NCBI GenBank assembly: GCA_030710605.1 | Contig: CP092869.1 | Span: 15,749,502-15,813,501, forward strand | DNA: 64,000 nucleotides | Direction: 5' to 3' | Source of the DNA: Cordylochernes scorpioides | Lineage: Eukaryota; Arthropoda; Arachnida; Pseudoscorpiones; Chernetidae | In this document: in pieces, positions 40,073 to 51,270 of the stretch | Numbering within the stretch: the first letter of the stretch is position 1 | Layout: each line of letters starts with the position of its first letter | The notes under the pieces: model-generated | Seen by the model: the letters and a program-made list of their open reading frames with translations, nothing else | Databases searched by the model: none | Told to the model about the DNA's origin: nothing | Program-made: the position numbers and the translations under genes

Positions 40073-41590
40073 TGAATGCAATAAAGAAGAGAAAATATCT
40101 TTATTTTACGGGGCTGGCTGCTAACCAAAATGAATGATTTTGAGCCCCGAATGGCAAGAAGAGGTTTCTTGAGAATCCGGATAATTTGGCCTACAAATAA
40201 GGTCTTCTAGCCCTACTATGGCTGCAGAACGCGAGCTGGTGGCAAGGGATCCTAGGATCTGGCAGTGGAGGTGTCATCGCAGGGAGGGAGGAAGCTGGAG
40301 AGGTCAGGGAAACAGCGCCTTGATGGGTGAGAAGCCTGGATGGAGGCAAGTTGAGGAGGCGGGATGTCCTGGAAGCCTAGAACTTGGGGGCTCTAAGCTT
40401 CAAGATGGGGCAGCTTGAGGCTCTCGCCTCGTGCTTGTCTGGGAGGCCCTTGGCACAGCAGTTGGCGCACTTGGAAGTGTGCCGGTCGGCAACAGAGGGG
40501 CAGGCACGGCTTTCATGGCCGCCTTCACCGCAGTGGAAGCACGTGGGAGCTCTGGTGCATTGGGCAGAATTGTGGCCGAAGCCACAACAGCGGAAGCAGA
40601 TTCGTGCGCGGATGGACTCCTCGAAGTTGAGGATCACTCCGTCCACCACGATCCTTCCATGATTGCCCAGAGCTCTGAAGGTTGTGAGGTCCACCTCGAT
40701 GAAGGCGGTGCAGGTCCCGTTTCTGGGTGCAGAACGATGCGCCACGAGCACCACCTTGTCCCCGGGCTGACAGCAGGGGTTTCCAGCAGCGTCTCTTCAA
40801 CGGTGGAGTTGGATATTTCCTCATCCACTTTTAAGAGGCAGATGCGAGGCAGGATCACCTTCTGTTGGCGGACCTTCATGCCATCCAGCTTGTTGGCCAG
40901 GGAGGTGGTAACAGCTGGGACGGTATCGGGGTTGCTGGAGTGGAGGACAAGCTTCCCTTTGGTTCGCAGGGAGGCCCAAACGCCTTGGGGTAGAGTGTGG
41001 GCAGCGCGGACAGCTTTGAGCATGGCTCTTGGGTCGGCCTGTGGGTCGTCAGAGATGACCACTGTGTGGGCCGCCGATTTTTCCCCGTGGAGGACCACTT
41101 GGGCGGCAGCAGGCTTGGAGACACGGGAAGGCGCAGGTTTTGTGGGACCTTTCAAGTTGGTCCTCTTTGCGGGCGGGTAGGGAGCCTCAGGGTGCTTCCT
41201 TTTGGTAGGAGCGGGAGTGGCGGGTTTGGTGGGGTCTGTCTGAGTGCTGGTTCCCTTGCAGGAAGGAGCAGGGCTGGTTTGAGTGCTTTGGCAGGCAGTC
41301 TGTAGCTTAATTTCGTCCAGTTCCTTAAAGGACGCGAGGGTGCCAGAGAGGTCCTCTACCTCGGCAATGAGGGCCTTGATCTGCTCAGACCGTAAGTTGA
41401 TGAATTCCATTAGGTTTTGGAGCAGGTAAAATCGGGAGGTAGGGTGAGGATTCTGTATTTGCTGCTCGAAGTTCTGCTTCACCTCTTCGTTCTCCATCTC
41501 CAGTTGGGCGAGGGTTACGATGGGCTTCTCGGCATTCTTCTTCTTCTTCCTAGAGGGAGCCATGACTGGTACGTCAATGCAATGAAGAAG
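40073..41590 (-). mobile_element. Gag-only retroposon, copy 1, with target-site duplication
   Basis: The minus-strand element begins at about 41575 (GACGTACCAGTC before the ATG at 41563). It ends at about 40089 with GCCCCGTAAAATAAAGATA. Flanks repeat AATGCAAT(A/G)AAGAAGA at 40073-40088 and 41576-41590, a ~15-bp target duplication. It is about 1.49 kb and encodes a Gag-like ORF1 but no reverse transcriptase. Its 3' end matches copies 2 and 3. GC-rich against an AT-rich host. Inserted in the 5' LTR of the Gypsy element. Confidence 0.75.
40377..41563 (-). pseudogene. Gag-like ORF1 (CCHC nucleic-acid-binding protein), copy 1
   Basis: Start chosen at ATG 41563 (MAPSRKKKKN). A Lys-rich head is followed by a coiled-coil-like stretch, a Pro/Thr-rich linker with KRKHPEAPYPPAKR (possible nuclear signal), an RRM-like middle (~residues 160-280), then in another frame (40754-40377) three zinc knuckles: CFRCCGFGHNSAQC, CFHCGEGGHESRAC and CANCCAKG...C. 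The frame shift near 40760 is the only lesion noticed. Resembles ORF1/Gag of jockey/R1-type LINEs, which bind RNA; no apurinic endonuclease or RT follows. Confidence 0.75.
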
Positions 41591-41699
41591 AAAATAATGC
41601 AAATTATATATATTCAAAACAACTATGATGATAACAACTTGAGAATTACAGAAGCAAAAAATGTTCACAGAAAATTGCACGCTGATATATTACATATAT

Positions 41700-42940
41700 A
41701 TATATATTTTAATAAATTGTTTTAAATTATGCTGAAAAATAAAGCATGTAACTTTAAAACATGCAATGGAAATTATAAGAATCATTAAACCTAAAAATGT
41801 GTCAAAATAAAAAGTCTAACTTCTCTCACGCCGCTTAAATTTTCCATGACTTAATCAGGACGTCATATCCCTACAATGCAACAAGAAAAGGTATAAAAAT
41901 AAATAATTTATAAATTAAGTTGCAATTTTGTAGGTTTTTGGTCTTCAATCTCAAAATTGATTCGCAATCTTTTTCGCCTCTGATATTTATTGGAATCTTG
42001 CACAGTTTGCACAGTCTACACACATAGTAGCACAGTCGACATAATCACTTATGGGGCAATCTTTAAACTTTTCTTTTCACTTTTTTTTTGCTCGCTTCTC
42101 TTTCCATATTTTCAATATTCCCGCATTAAGATCTTTGCCTACTTCTTCACTATTAAATTTTGAAATTATCTCTCATTTTCTATTTACTTTAATTTAAATA
42201 ATATTGTCATGTAGAGAATGAAAAAATACAAATCTCAGGATAACACATCAATTTAATTTTATTTCAAAACAATTATAACTTGTAAAATATAGAAGAATGG
42301 CCCATTCAAAACTGGTCTACAATAACAGCTGGTCCCAAGTCTATTTTTAAAAGTTTTACCTTAATAAATCTTAAGTAAATGGAAATTTTAGTCATTGCTG
42401 CTTTATTAAACTGCTTCTCAATTTCTACATGTCCAAAATTTGGGCGCCAGTGGTTGTTGCCAGACAAAAATGTATTCGTCTATGATGCATGTAATGACCT
42501 AAAGCTTGGCCAATTCTGGAATAATTAAAAATTGTTGACTTTGCTTAGAATTTATATTGAAACTGATTCCAAGTAATTATTAATTAAACATTATATTTAT
42601 TGATTTATAAGAGAGAGAACAAAATATAAAAGGGAAACTAATATTGAACAAAGGAACTTTTTTTGTTTCGGTTAGCGCCTATTTACCTGTGAGCTTACAC
42701 ACACTCTGTGGTAACAATTAATTAAAATATATATACAACAAAAATCATCGAGAATAGTTGATATTTATTCCGATAGATGGCGCAAGCCATCAGCAATTCT
42801 CAGTTTCTCTATAAGGAGATGCCTTTTTAATAATTTATGCACCTTATCCCAGTACAATATCAAATTTGAATTATTTTTTAACATTGTGTCGCGTCTCACG
42901 CAATTCTGGCCTTATATATCTTTCATTATTTTTCAGGATG
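41700..42940. other. AT-rich spacer, no gene seen
   Basis: Low-complexity AT-rich sequence between the Gypsy 5' LTR and Gag-only copy 2. No RNA, TIR or protein signal recognised. Confidence 0.5.
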
Positions 42941-42949
42941 CCTGAATAA

Positions 42950-44450
42950 CCAGTTTTTTTGGTCGTTGAGGCTCAATGCTCCGACGCTTTCCCGCCATGG
43001 TTTCCTGCAAGAAGAAGAAAGCCAGCAATCCCTCTTAACCCTCGGTGGACGACATCGCGGCTCTTGTTGAAGAAGACAACATGGTCATCTCCCGCCCCTA
43101 CCAAATCCTGCAATCCCTCGGCCAGCCCTCCCTCGCAGCTCTTCACCTGGACCTTGTCCGCTTCATTGCGGACGGAAATAATCAAATGCCTAGTTGGAGG
43201 TGTGAAGAACCTCGCGGGCACCGTGAATGACTTCCTGGAGCTGGATGAAATCGTGGATGCCCAAATGCCCAAGAAAACCTGCCAAACCACTCAAACTGGC
43301 CCTGCTCCCATCTGCAAGGACTTTAGCGCTCAGACCGAGCCCATCAAGCCTGCCACCCCCGCTCCAGCTGCTGTCCCTGTGGCAGCACCTGCTCCCAAGA
43401 AGCCAGATACTACTCTAACCAAGAGGAAGCAGCCAGAGGCGTCAAACCCGCCCGCTAAGAGGACCAAATCACTGGTTACAGCCAAGTCTGCATCTTCCCG
43501 CGCCCCCAAGCCTGTGGTGCCAAAGACACACTCAATGGAGAGAAATCTGCAGCCCACATTGGGGTTATTGCAGATAACCCGCAGGCTGAACCACGGGACA
43601 TCCTCAAAGCTGTCCGCGCTGCCCACACTCTGCCCCAAGCCGTCTCTGCGCACCAGGGGAAAACTGGTGCTGCATTACAACACTCCAGAGGCCATTCCTG
43701 CCGTCAGCTCTGCCCTGGACAACACGCTCCAAAGCCTGAAAGTCCGGGAACTGAGGCCATTCCTTCCAAGAATCTGCCTCTTCAACGTGGAGGCGGAAAC
43801 CGCGGATGAGGACGTTGTCAAGGCCTTCCTTTCCACCGATGCTCTCAGCCAGCTTCATGGAGACAAGTCTGTCCGAGTGGCACACCGATCTCCGACCAGA
43901 AATGGCACCTGCACGGCCTTCATCGAGCTTGACTTGGCTTCCTACAAGGCCATTGGAAGACGCGGCAGGAATGTTGATTCTTGATTCAGTGATCCTGAAC
44001 TACGAGGAGTCTGTCTGCGTCCGCGTCTGCTACCGCTGCTGTGGCTACGGCCACAACGCCGATAGGTGCACCAAGGATACGGTCACCTGCTTTACACTGC
44101 GCTTCTGGTGACCACCAAGGCCCAAACTATCCAACTCTCACCAACCCGCGCACGGCCAAGTGCGCCAACTGCTCAGCCAAGGGCCTCTCTGCCGACCATG
44201 AGGCAAAATCAATGCCTTCCCCAATTGCCAGAGTTAGAGCTGAAAAGTTCTAGTCCTCCCGCCCTCTTCCTGCCTCCTGACCTCCGCGGACCTAATCCGG
44301 CCTAACCTGCCTCTTCCCCGACGGAGATCCTGTCCCTAGCCTCCCCAGCCTGGTCATAGTGGTTTGTATATATTCCGCTTTACGCGGCCATTGGGGCTCA
44401 AAAATCATTTTATTTTGGTTAGCAGCCCGTAAATAAAGATATTTTCGTTC
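42950..44450 (+). mobile_element. Gag-only retroposon, copy 2
   Basis: Starts near GTCGTTGAGG, has the ATG at 42997, and ends with GGTTAGCAGCCCGTAAATAA AGATATTTTC at about 44445, directly abutting copy 3. Shares the 3' terminal 50 bp with copies 1 and 3. No RT. Confidence 0.7.
42997..44253 (+). pseudogene. Gag-like ORF1, copy 2
   Basis: After ATG 42997 a stop occurs within 14 codons (CCCTCTTAA). The main readable frame (to 43984) then carries DFLELDEIVDAQMPKK, the Pro/Ala-rich linker and the RRM-like part. A ~110-bp segment around 43525-43640 reads in a different frame, flanked by two compensating shifts that copy 3 shares. Zinc knuckle 1 (CYRCCGYGHNADRC) lies in yet another frame near 44030; knuckle 2 is damaged (CFTLRFW). 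Confidence 0.7.
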
Positions 44451-45915
44451 CATCGTTGAGGTTGTATCGACGCTCTCCCCGCCATGGATTCCAGCAAGAA
44501 GAAGAAGAAAGCCAGCAAGCCTTCTCAACCCTCGGTGGACACCGCGGCTCTGTTGAAGAAGACAACATGGTCATCTCCCGCCACTACCAAATCCTGCAAT
44601 CCCTCGGCCAGCCCTCCCTCGCAGCTCTTCACCTGGACCTTTTCCGCTTCATTGCGGACGGAAATAATCAAATGCCTAGTTAGGGATGTGAAGAACCTCG
44701 CGGGCACCGTGAATGACTTCCTGGAGCTGGATGAAATCGTGGATGCCCAAATGCCCAAGAAAACCTGCCAAACCACTCAAACTGGCCCTGCTCCCACCTG
44801 CAAGGACTTTAGCGCTCAGACCGAGCCCATCAAACCTGCCACCCCCGCTCCAGCTGCTGTCCCTGTGGCAGCACCTGCTCCCAAGAAGCCAGATACTACT
44901 CTTACCAAGAGGAAGCAGTTAGAGGCGCCAAACCCGCCCGCTAAGAGGACCAACCCACTGGTTCCAGCCAAGCCTGCATCTTCCCGCGCCCCCAAGCCTG
45001 TGGTGCCAAAGGCACCCTCAATGGGGAGAAATCTGCGGCCCACATCGTGGTTATTGCAGATAACCCGCAGGCTGACCCACGGGACATCCTCAAAGCTGTC
45101 CGCGCTGCCCACACTCTGCCCCAAGGCGTTTCTGCGCACCAGGGGAAAACTGGTGCTGCACTCCAACACTCCAGAGTCCATTCCTGCCGTCAGCTCTGCC
45201 CTGGACAACAAGCTCCAAGGCCTGAAAGTCCGGGAACTGAGGCAATTCCTCCCAATAATCTGCCTCTTCAACGTGGAGGCGGAAACCGCGGATGAGGACA
45301 TTGTCAAGGCCTTCCTTTCCACCGATGCCCTCAGCCAGCTTCCTGGAGACAAGTCTGTCCGAGGGGCACACAGATCTCCGACCAGAAATGGCACCTGCAC
45401 GGCCTTCATCGAGCTGACTTGGCTTCCTTCAAGGACATTGGAAGACGCGGCAGGATCATTGTGGACCACGTGATCCTTAACTACGAGGAGTCTGTCCGCG
45501 TCTGCTACCGCTGCTGTGGCTACGACCACAACGCCGATAGGTGCACCAGGGCTACGGTCACCTGCTTCCACTGCACTTCTGGTGACCACCAAGGCCAAAG
45601 CTGGCCAACCCGCGCACGGCCAAGTGCGCCAACTGCGCAGCCAAGGGCCTCCTGCCGACCACGAGGCAAGATCAATGTCTTGCCCAACTTCCAGAACTAG
45701 AGCTGCAAAGTTCTAGTCCTCCCGCCCTCTTCCTGCCTCCTGACCTCCGCGGACCTAATACCGGCTAACCTGCCTCTTTCCTAACGGAGATCCTGTCCCT
45801 AGCCTCCCCATCCTGATCATAATGGTTTGTATATATTCCGCTTTACCCGGCCATTGGGGCTCAAAAATCATTTTATTTTGGTTAGTAGCACCGTAAATAA
45901 AGATATTTCCGTCGC
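44451..45915 (+). mobile_element. Gag-only retroposon, copy 3, in tandem with copy 2
   Basis: Begins CATCGTTGAGGTTGTATCG right after the 3' end of copy 2 and ends with CCGTAAATAAAGATATTTCC at 45912. Head-to-tail with no spacer. No RT anywhere in the pair. Confidence 0.72.
44484..45716 (+). pseudogene. Gag-like ORF1, copy 3
   Basis: ATG 44484 opens MDSSKKKKKASKPSQPSVD and reads 329 codons to 45473, with the same internal out-of-phase stretch as copy 2. The C-terminal part (45419-45700) has CYRCCGYDHNADRC and CFHCTSGDHQGQ, with the third knuckle lost to frameshift. The best-preserved N-terminus of the three. Confidence 0.75.
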
Positions 45916-46129
45916 TGAGGTACATCTTGCACCACGCTAATGCGGGCTAACAGCATGAGGGCCAAATATATAGGGAGGAAAGAAGTAACAGCCGCTGTAA
46001 GAAAAGCCTTGTTGTTCAAACGACGCGCGGGACTCTTGCCAAGAGTCCCGGATGCTGCTCGCGCATGCGTAGTGAGGCCGCCACACTACTCCCCCTCCAG
46101 CAGGATCCTTCCAGCGATCCTTTGCAATC

Positions 46130-46800
46130 TTATTGGCTTGCCGAGTACTCTGACTTGTTTTTGAAGTGTTTGATTCTGGGCTGCCATATGTTGAAATGCC
46201 TCCGCATTAATACCTTGATCTGGGTCCATTTGGTGAAATACGGCCTGGTTGACCTTGTGGCTTCGTGAATGTTATCTGCCAATTCCGCCATTTTGGCCAA
46301 ATTTAGTTCCTGCACTACTGACAGGACTCTGTGTGTGAAGTCCACAGGACTTCTTCCGAGAAACAGCCGCTTACTTGGTGTCGTATCTTAGCCAGGATAA
46401 TCGAGGGTTTCTGATCAGCAATGGGCTTTTTTTTCTGAGACTCGGTCTGTGTGTGACTGCCCAAATCGCTGGAGAAGCCGTTCTTTGAGCACCGAGTATT
46501 TTCCTGAAACTGGTGGGTTCTCTACAATGTCACAGGCGCAGACGAGAGTTTGTCTAAGTTAACTAAAATACTTGAATTCATCGCTGGCGATGTTTGTGAA
46601 AATAAAGACAGCTTCCAGTTGACTAAGCCACAATGCAATGTTGTTTGGCAAGAAGAGTGGAGCTCGAAAAATCAATTTTGATATTTGAGATGGGGTAAGC
46701 TTCCATGATTTGCGATTTTCCCTCAACGTTGGCCCTTAATTCTTTATTCGAGATCACATCCAGCTCACCAATTTTGTCGAATGGTTGTGTGCATGTTGTT
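46130..46800 (-). pseudogene. Ty3/Gypsy Gag capsid fragment
   Basis: Minus-strand pieces in shifting frames show LWLSQLEAVF (capsid start), YSVLKERLLQRFG (middle) and LAKMAELADNIHEA (capsid end), the hallmark order of arthropod Ty3/Gypsy Gag. Several stops and shifts. No pol nearby, so a solo fragment. Possibly the same lineage as the Gag tail at 16740-17600. Confidence 0.7.
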
Positions 46801-46882
46801 GTGGCTTGTGGAAAGGCTGCTGATAAAATTATAATTATTTTTATAAGATAAATTAATTTATTTGAAGCCCAGAAATATATAA

Positions 46883-47030
46883 AGTAGAACCTTCCTGTAA
46901 AGGACAACACTTAATTGCAGAGCCAAAGTGTCCTTTAGGGAGAGGTGTCCTCTTACCAGAGAGTTGCTAAACTGTAAAAATGGTAATTTTGCAAATGAAA
47001 ACTGTCCTTTGTAGAGAGGTGTCTGCTAAA
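46883..47030. repeat. Partial 163-bp TIR element
   Basis: Starts AGTAGAACCTTCCTGTAAAG and follows the 27500-27662 family, losing the far terminus after GGTGTCTGCTAAA. Confidence 0.65.
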
Positions 47031-47084
47031 TATGTGAAAAATAATTTTAAAATATAAAATGGTTAATGTTGATATTAAAAACAA

Positions 47085-47290
47085 AAATGGCATTTCCTGA
47101 CCGCTCACATGCGTATTTTAGATGGCAGAGCGCCATCTAGTGTATAAAAAATCAACCACGCTGACAATGGCCAACAGCCTGAATGAGTTGGCCAAATATC
47201 ATTGGAACAAGCTAAATCAATGTTTAGTTGATTTTTGTTCCACTAGATGGCGCTCTTGCCATCTAAAATGCTCATGTAAAAGGTAAGGAA
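47085..47290. repeat. Family C palindrome (AGATGGCAGAGCGCCATCT)
   Basis: Inverted arms each holding AGATGGCAGAGCGCCATCT or a variant, with outer TCCTGACC(G/A) and CACATG. Related copies at 53806-54002 and 58827-59090. Confidence 0.65.
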
Positions 47291-47602
47291 ATTTAGACAA
47301 CACTTATCTGGACACCCGCCGACGCGCTTTGTAGACCAATTAAAGGAACTCACTGGGTTAACAGTTGCCGAGATGGTACATCGAGCTCAAGACAGAGAGC
47401 GTCGCATCATGTTTGGGATGTAATATGTACAGTGGGCCACAAAGTTCAAGCGTGAATAAAATGATAATATATATATTAGATGATAAAAAGGCATATATTG
47501 GATTTAATAAAATATTTATTTATATATATATATTAAAATAAAGAAGGCATCTCCTGACCACAAGCACATGTGCTTTTTAAATGGCATATATATATATAAT
47601 AT

Positions 47603-48031
47603 TCTATATACAGTTACGAGCGTCATTCCTCATCTCCTAATAATCAGTCATCAGTTTTCATCTCTGTCACCATTTGCTTTTTTTTTGGAATGGCGCCTCC
47701 TATTGGTTGGCTACGGTCACGCCACCTTTGCCCCCCCCCCCCCCCCCTCCCCCCACTCGCTATTTCGTCTTTGTAACTATTGTGTGGGAGCGGGTCGCTC
47801 CCTAAATAAATGCATATATTAGATAATAACCAAATGGAATCCTCTTTCTTTTTCCCAGTAAGAGACGCCTACGGAAGCCAACAGTACATAGACAGATAAA
47901 GCACATAGGCTATAGTTATTAACTAACATATGCAATTATTTAAGGCGCCAATTTATAATTGTAACAAATAGTATTTGAATCAAAATATTCAATCGGGTAA
48001 AACACGGGCGTTGCCCGGGTCATTCGGCTAG
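47603..48031 (+). mobile_element. Non-autonomous Helitron, 429 bp
   Basis: Begins TCTATATACAGTTACGAGCG (TC start) and ends with hairpin ACGGGCGTTGCCCGGGT then CATTCGG and CTAG (48028-48031) before T. Interior has a C-run at 47731-47748, mirrored in the copy at 23382-23752. No Rep/Hel gene. Confidence 0.72.
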
Positions 48032-48034
48032 TAT

Positions 48035-48245
48035 ATATATATATATGGTAATTTAACCAACAACCCCATATTGTATATAACTTATAACAAGATTTTCATG
48101 TTGTATAATCAAAACACATCTGTAAATGATTATATGCATGATTGACATGTGTCATTACATCATCATATGTAAAGTAATTTGTACAAACTGAGGATAAATA
48201 AATAAAACTCTGTAATAGGTTAAGAGTTGAGCTAGAGATAGAAGT
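48035..48245 (-). repeat. Dispersed repeat shared with 38780-39045
   Basis: The reverse complement matches 38780-39045 over ATTACAGAGTTT, ATGATGATGTAA, and ATGGGGTTGTTGG, ending in a (TA)n tract in both. Family unknown. Confidence 0.6.
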
Positions 48246-48299
48246 CAAAAACATCTAAATTCGAGATAGATGGAAGTCACAAACAACATTTAAAGATAG

Positions 48300-48780
48300 A
48301 TTGGAAGCTGTCAGGACGGCGCCAGTTTAGAATGCCACCAGATGATCCACACTCTTCACATCTGGTGAAATGCAAAACTCCCTTTCTCAGAAAAGGTATA
48401 TAAAGCCCCCGTTTTAACCTAAAAATACAGTTACTTCACCATCTGCGTGAGTCCTCGTTGGTTGTAACCCAGGTCCACCTCATCGACCATGTAGCCCAGT
48501 AAGAACTCTTCTATCTCCAACTTTCGCTCCTAGCTCAACTTTTATCTGTTCACGGAACTTTCTTAGTGCAACTGCGTCTTCATTTTTTGTGTGGACATTC
48601 CCAAGCTTTCCACTCTGCCTCGACCACGACTGCCTGTACTTTGTGAGAACTGTAAAAGGTCTTCCAAGGTGCAGAGAGGTACTGGAAAACTCCCCATCCT
48701 GACTGTTCCTCTCGGTCAACACAGTATAGCGAGAGTTACAGGGACTCACACCATAGTTTAAGTCGACTGGATACCATTAC
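48300..48780 (+). other. Possible solo-LTR-like or promoter-like sequence
   Basis: A TATATAAAG box at 48397-48405 is followed at TATA-to-start distance by CAGTTACTTCACC (48427 on) and then GTGAGTCC. This layout is seen in LTR promoters, but I find no second LTR or TG...CA pair with a target duplication. An 89-codon minus frame overlaps and is not recognised. Confidence 0.3.
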
Positions 48781-48789
48781 ATATGGTAC

Positions 48790-49030
48790 CATTACCATCT
48801 CATTACACACGTCAAAAATAGACGCCATCTCATGTGGATCTCATGGAATAAAGTCCGCCCTAGGCTGACGAGGGCCATTATCCCGAAACCATGGTCTCTA
48901 GGTGTACACTTCTCAGTTTGCCAAAGCTGGTGTTGTGGCTTTGTCACCGACTCGAGGCTGCTAGTTTGTGGTGACGGCCAATAGATGGCGTCTAGTTTGA
49001 CAGGAGGGGCGACCTTTGTCTCTTTATTAT
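48790..49030. repeat. Half copy of the AAAGAGACAAGGGTCGCC element
   Basis: Shares CAGTTTGCCAAAGCTGGTGT and the right terminus GGCGACCTTTGTCTCTTT with the complete element at 51271-51429. The left terminus is replaced by unrelated sequence. Confidence 0.6.
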
Positions 49031-49317
49031 TGTTATAAAATTAATTTAAAGACAATTCTCCATATGAAAAAATGTGAAAATACTTGTAAACTCTATGTAA
49101 AAAATATATATTTAGATAGAATTCTGCTTGCTAGTACAACATGGAACTACAACAGCTTGTTTCAAAACATTGGTTAAATATTTATTAAAAACTTGTTTTT
49201 GCAAAATGGCAGGTGTGAATGGGAACATACAGGCATTTAGAGTGTTATCAGGTATATAAAGTTTTTGTCAAAAATTATGAGTAAAATCTTAAAATATGAT
49301 TATTTTTTTAAAGTAAA

Positions 49318-49508
49318 AATATCAGGCCTTCAGGGAAAAGTATCGTTTAAAAAAAAAACCTTTTAATCTCTAGATTTCAGGCACAAACACCCTTCTACAG
49401 GAGAAAACATGGTTTAATTTCTACTGTAGAAGGGTGTCCATGGCCGAAAGCTAGAGATTAAAAAGGTTTTTGAAAAGATACTTTTCCCTGAAGGCCTGGT
49501 GTTTTTAC
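49318..49508. repeat. Palindrome with hairpin-GAAAGC core
   Basis: Arms CAGGCCTTCAGGGAAAAGTA and complement, inner AATCTCTAG / CTAGAGATT and CACCCTTCTACAG / CTGTAGAAGGGTG. The right arm has GGCCGAAAGCTAGAGATTAA, similar to the right end at 16622-16700. Confidence 0.65.
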
Positions 49509-50034
49509 TCCATTTTGATACAAGGGATTATTTTATTGGAATTTTCATTTTTTGTTATATATATATATATATATGTTATATTAAAATATTATTCTATTTA
49601 AAATAGGCATAGATAAAATACTCTGCTAAATCGGCCACCAGAGGTCACGCTTCCCTATAAAAAATCATTGTTGTTGTTTCCCGATGGCCGGCTCAAAACT
49701 TTTGTACATTATGTAAATAAGTTTTTGTTTTCCTTGTTCTATTCGCCTTAAGCCAGGCAGTACTTTTACCAAATTATGTTTAATTATATCTCCCATAAGC
49801 TTAATTAAAGCTATTTTTGATAGCTAATTTCATTTAATTATTACCACAACTGCATCACCAATTCCATTTAGTACTAAAAAAAGAACCAACAAATAACTCC
49901 ATAGCATAACCAAAATAATCAAAAATTCAAGCAGAAAATCTCATTCATCTTTATTTATAACATATATATGAAAAAGGGAATGTGATAAAATACTAAGTAT
50001 ATATAGCTATATAAATATATGGTGGAAATATATA

Positions 50035-50181
50035 CAGTTAAACCTGTCTATAGCGCCCCCTCTAAATAGCGCCTGATTTTAAATACGTACTACGATGAGA
50101 TTTACATTAAAAGTGACCTGTCAATAGCACCCTATTTTTGTGAGTCCCAAGAGGAGGGGGCGCTATAGACAGGCTTAACTG
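50035..50181. mobile_element. 147-bp TIR element (CAGTTAAACCTGTCTATAGC)
   Basis: Clean termini CAGTTAAACCTGTCTATAGC and CTATAGACAGGCTTAACTG flanked by TA. Best copy of the family at 1815 and 9341. Confidence 0.8.
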
Positions 50182-50689
50182 TATATTACAATTCCTTCTT
50201 GAATATTGAGCAATCCATATGAAATTATTCATTAAAAAAGGCATATTTTGGATTAATAATAATAAAATAATTATTAGATAAATACATTATTTCACTAAGC
50301 ATTACACCTAACAGTTTCAAAATAAGGAAAGGACTTGAGAAAGTTACAGCCTATTGAACTATTGGAAATTTTGTAATTAATAAAATATTTTTGATCCACA
50401 AAATATATACTCCTTTTAATTAATATTATTATTCATGTAAAAAAAACTATGACATTATAAATATTTCATTGAGCAATCGTTTCAAAAAGTTTGGAAGGTA
50501 AAGTTTTAAAATATATATATAAAAAAAAAGCTTATTTACAAACAATCCAATGGCAAAAAAAAAAGTTGGGGGAAAAAGAAGAAAAATTGACCATGAAGAA
50601 GGTAAGTAATGATATTCACCCTCCTGTAGTTAAGAAGACTTCAGTGAAATGTTTATTTCAACAGGCAAACTGAATTTTAGTTTGATAAG

Positions 50690-51035
50690 GTACAATTTGG
50701 ATTATAGATTATAAGCACAAGGTAATAAGAACAAATCCAAATAAATAAATAGTGTGTGCGTTTCTTGTTACCATCTTCAGACAAAAGTACATTCAGTACA
50801 ACGCTGTTACCGAAACGTCATACACTATTTATTTATTTGGATTTGGTCATATTACCTTGTGCTGAATTTTAGTTTATTTGTAGCATTAAAATTTTGCTGG
50901 GAGGAGATATATTGATCTAAAAAAAATAATTAAAATGTTACTTGATAAAGCACAATTTGGATTATAATACAAGAAAATAAGGCCTAATCCAAATAATTTA
51001 ATAGGTCTTGGATTAGGTCTTATTGTATAAAAATG
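50690..51035. repeat. Family A copies, two shortened
   Basis: 50690-50870: both arms present, centre collapsed. 50945-51035: only outer pieces with GGATTAGGTCTTATTG. No coding capacity. Confidence 0.65.
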
Positions 51036-51270
51036 TTACTTCTCCATCAAAATAGACACTTAAACCTAATGCCATTTATTGACTGTCTTCCTGCAAACTA
51101 GGTCAGACATTGACAAAGCCACAGTGTTGTGGCAAATTCAGAACTTAGCAGAGACAAGTAATAGATAGGGTTTCATTTTTTAAAAACGGGAGAGGTAACT
51201 TTTCTAGTCATTGATTGAAATTTTATCATTAAAATATGTAGATGGGAATTTTACCGGGAGGATATTGATC

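Larger units (their letters stand above)
34808..41690 (-). mobile_element. Ty3/Gypsy element, decayed and nested
   Basis: Minus-strand LTR element. The right-hand (5') LTR spans about 39938-41690 and is split by a Gag-only retroposon (40089-41575). The primer site follows at TGGCGACGAGG (complement near 39925-39936). Then come Gag (39860-39091), an unrelated 1.7-kb block (37367-39060), RT (37366-36935), RNase H/integrase (36938-35771), integrase C-terminus (35606-35004) and the 3' LTR (34808-34986). Multiple stops and frame changes. The protease and the N-terminal RT are missing. Confidence 0.8.

Noticed and set aside
40431..41180. 249-codon plus-strand ORF
   Set aside because: Antisense shadow of the GC-rich Gag-like ORF of copy 1, where GC-rich codons suppress stops on both strands.
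44816..45598. 260-codon minus-strand ORF
   Set aside because: Antisense shadow of Gag-like copy 3, for the same reason.
48300..48780. Solo LTR
   Set aside because: The TATA-box layout is suggestive, but no matching LTR, TG...CA ends or target duplication were found.
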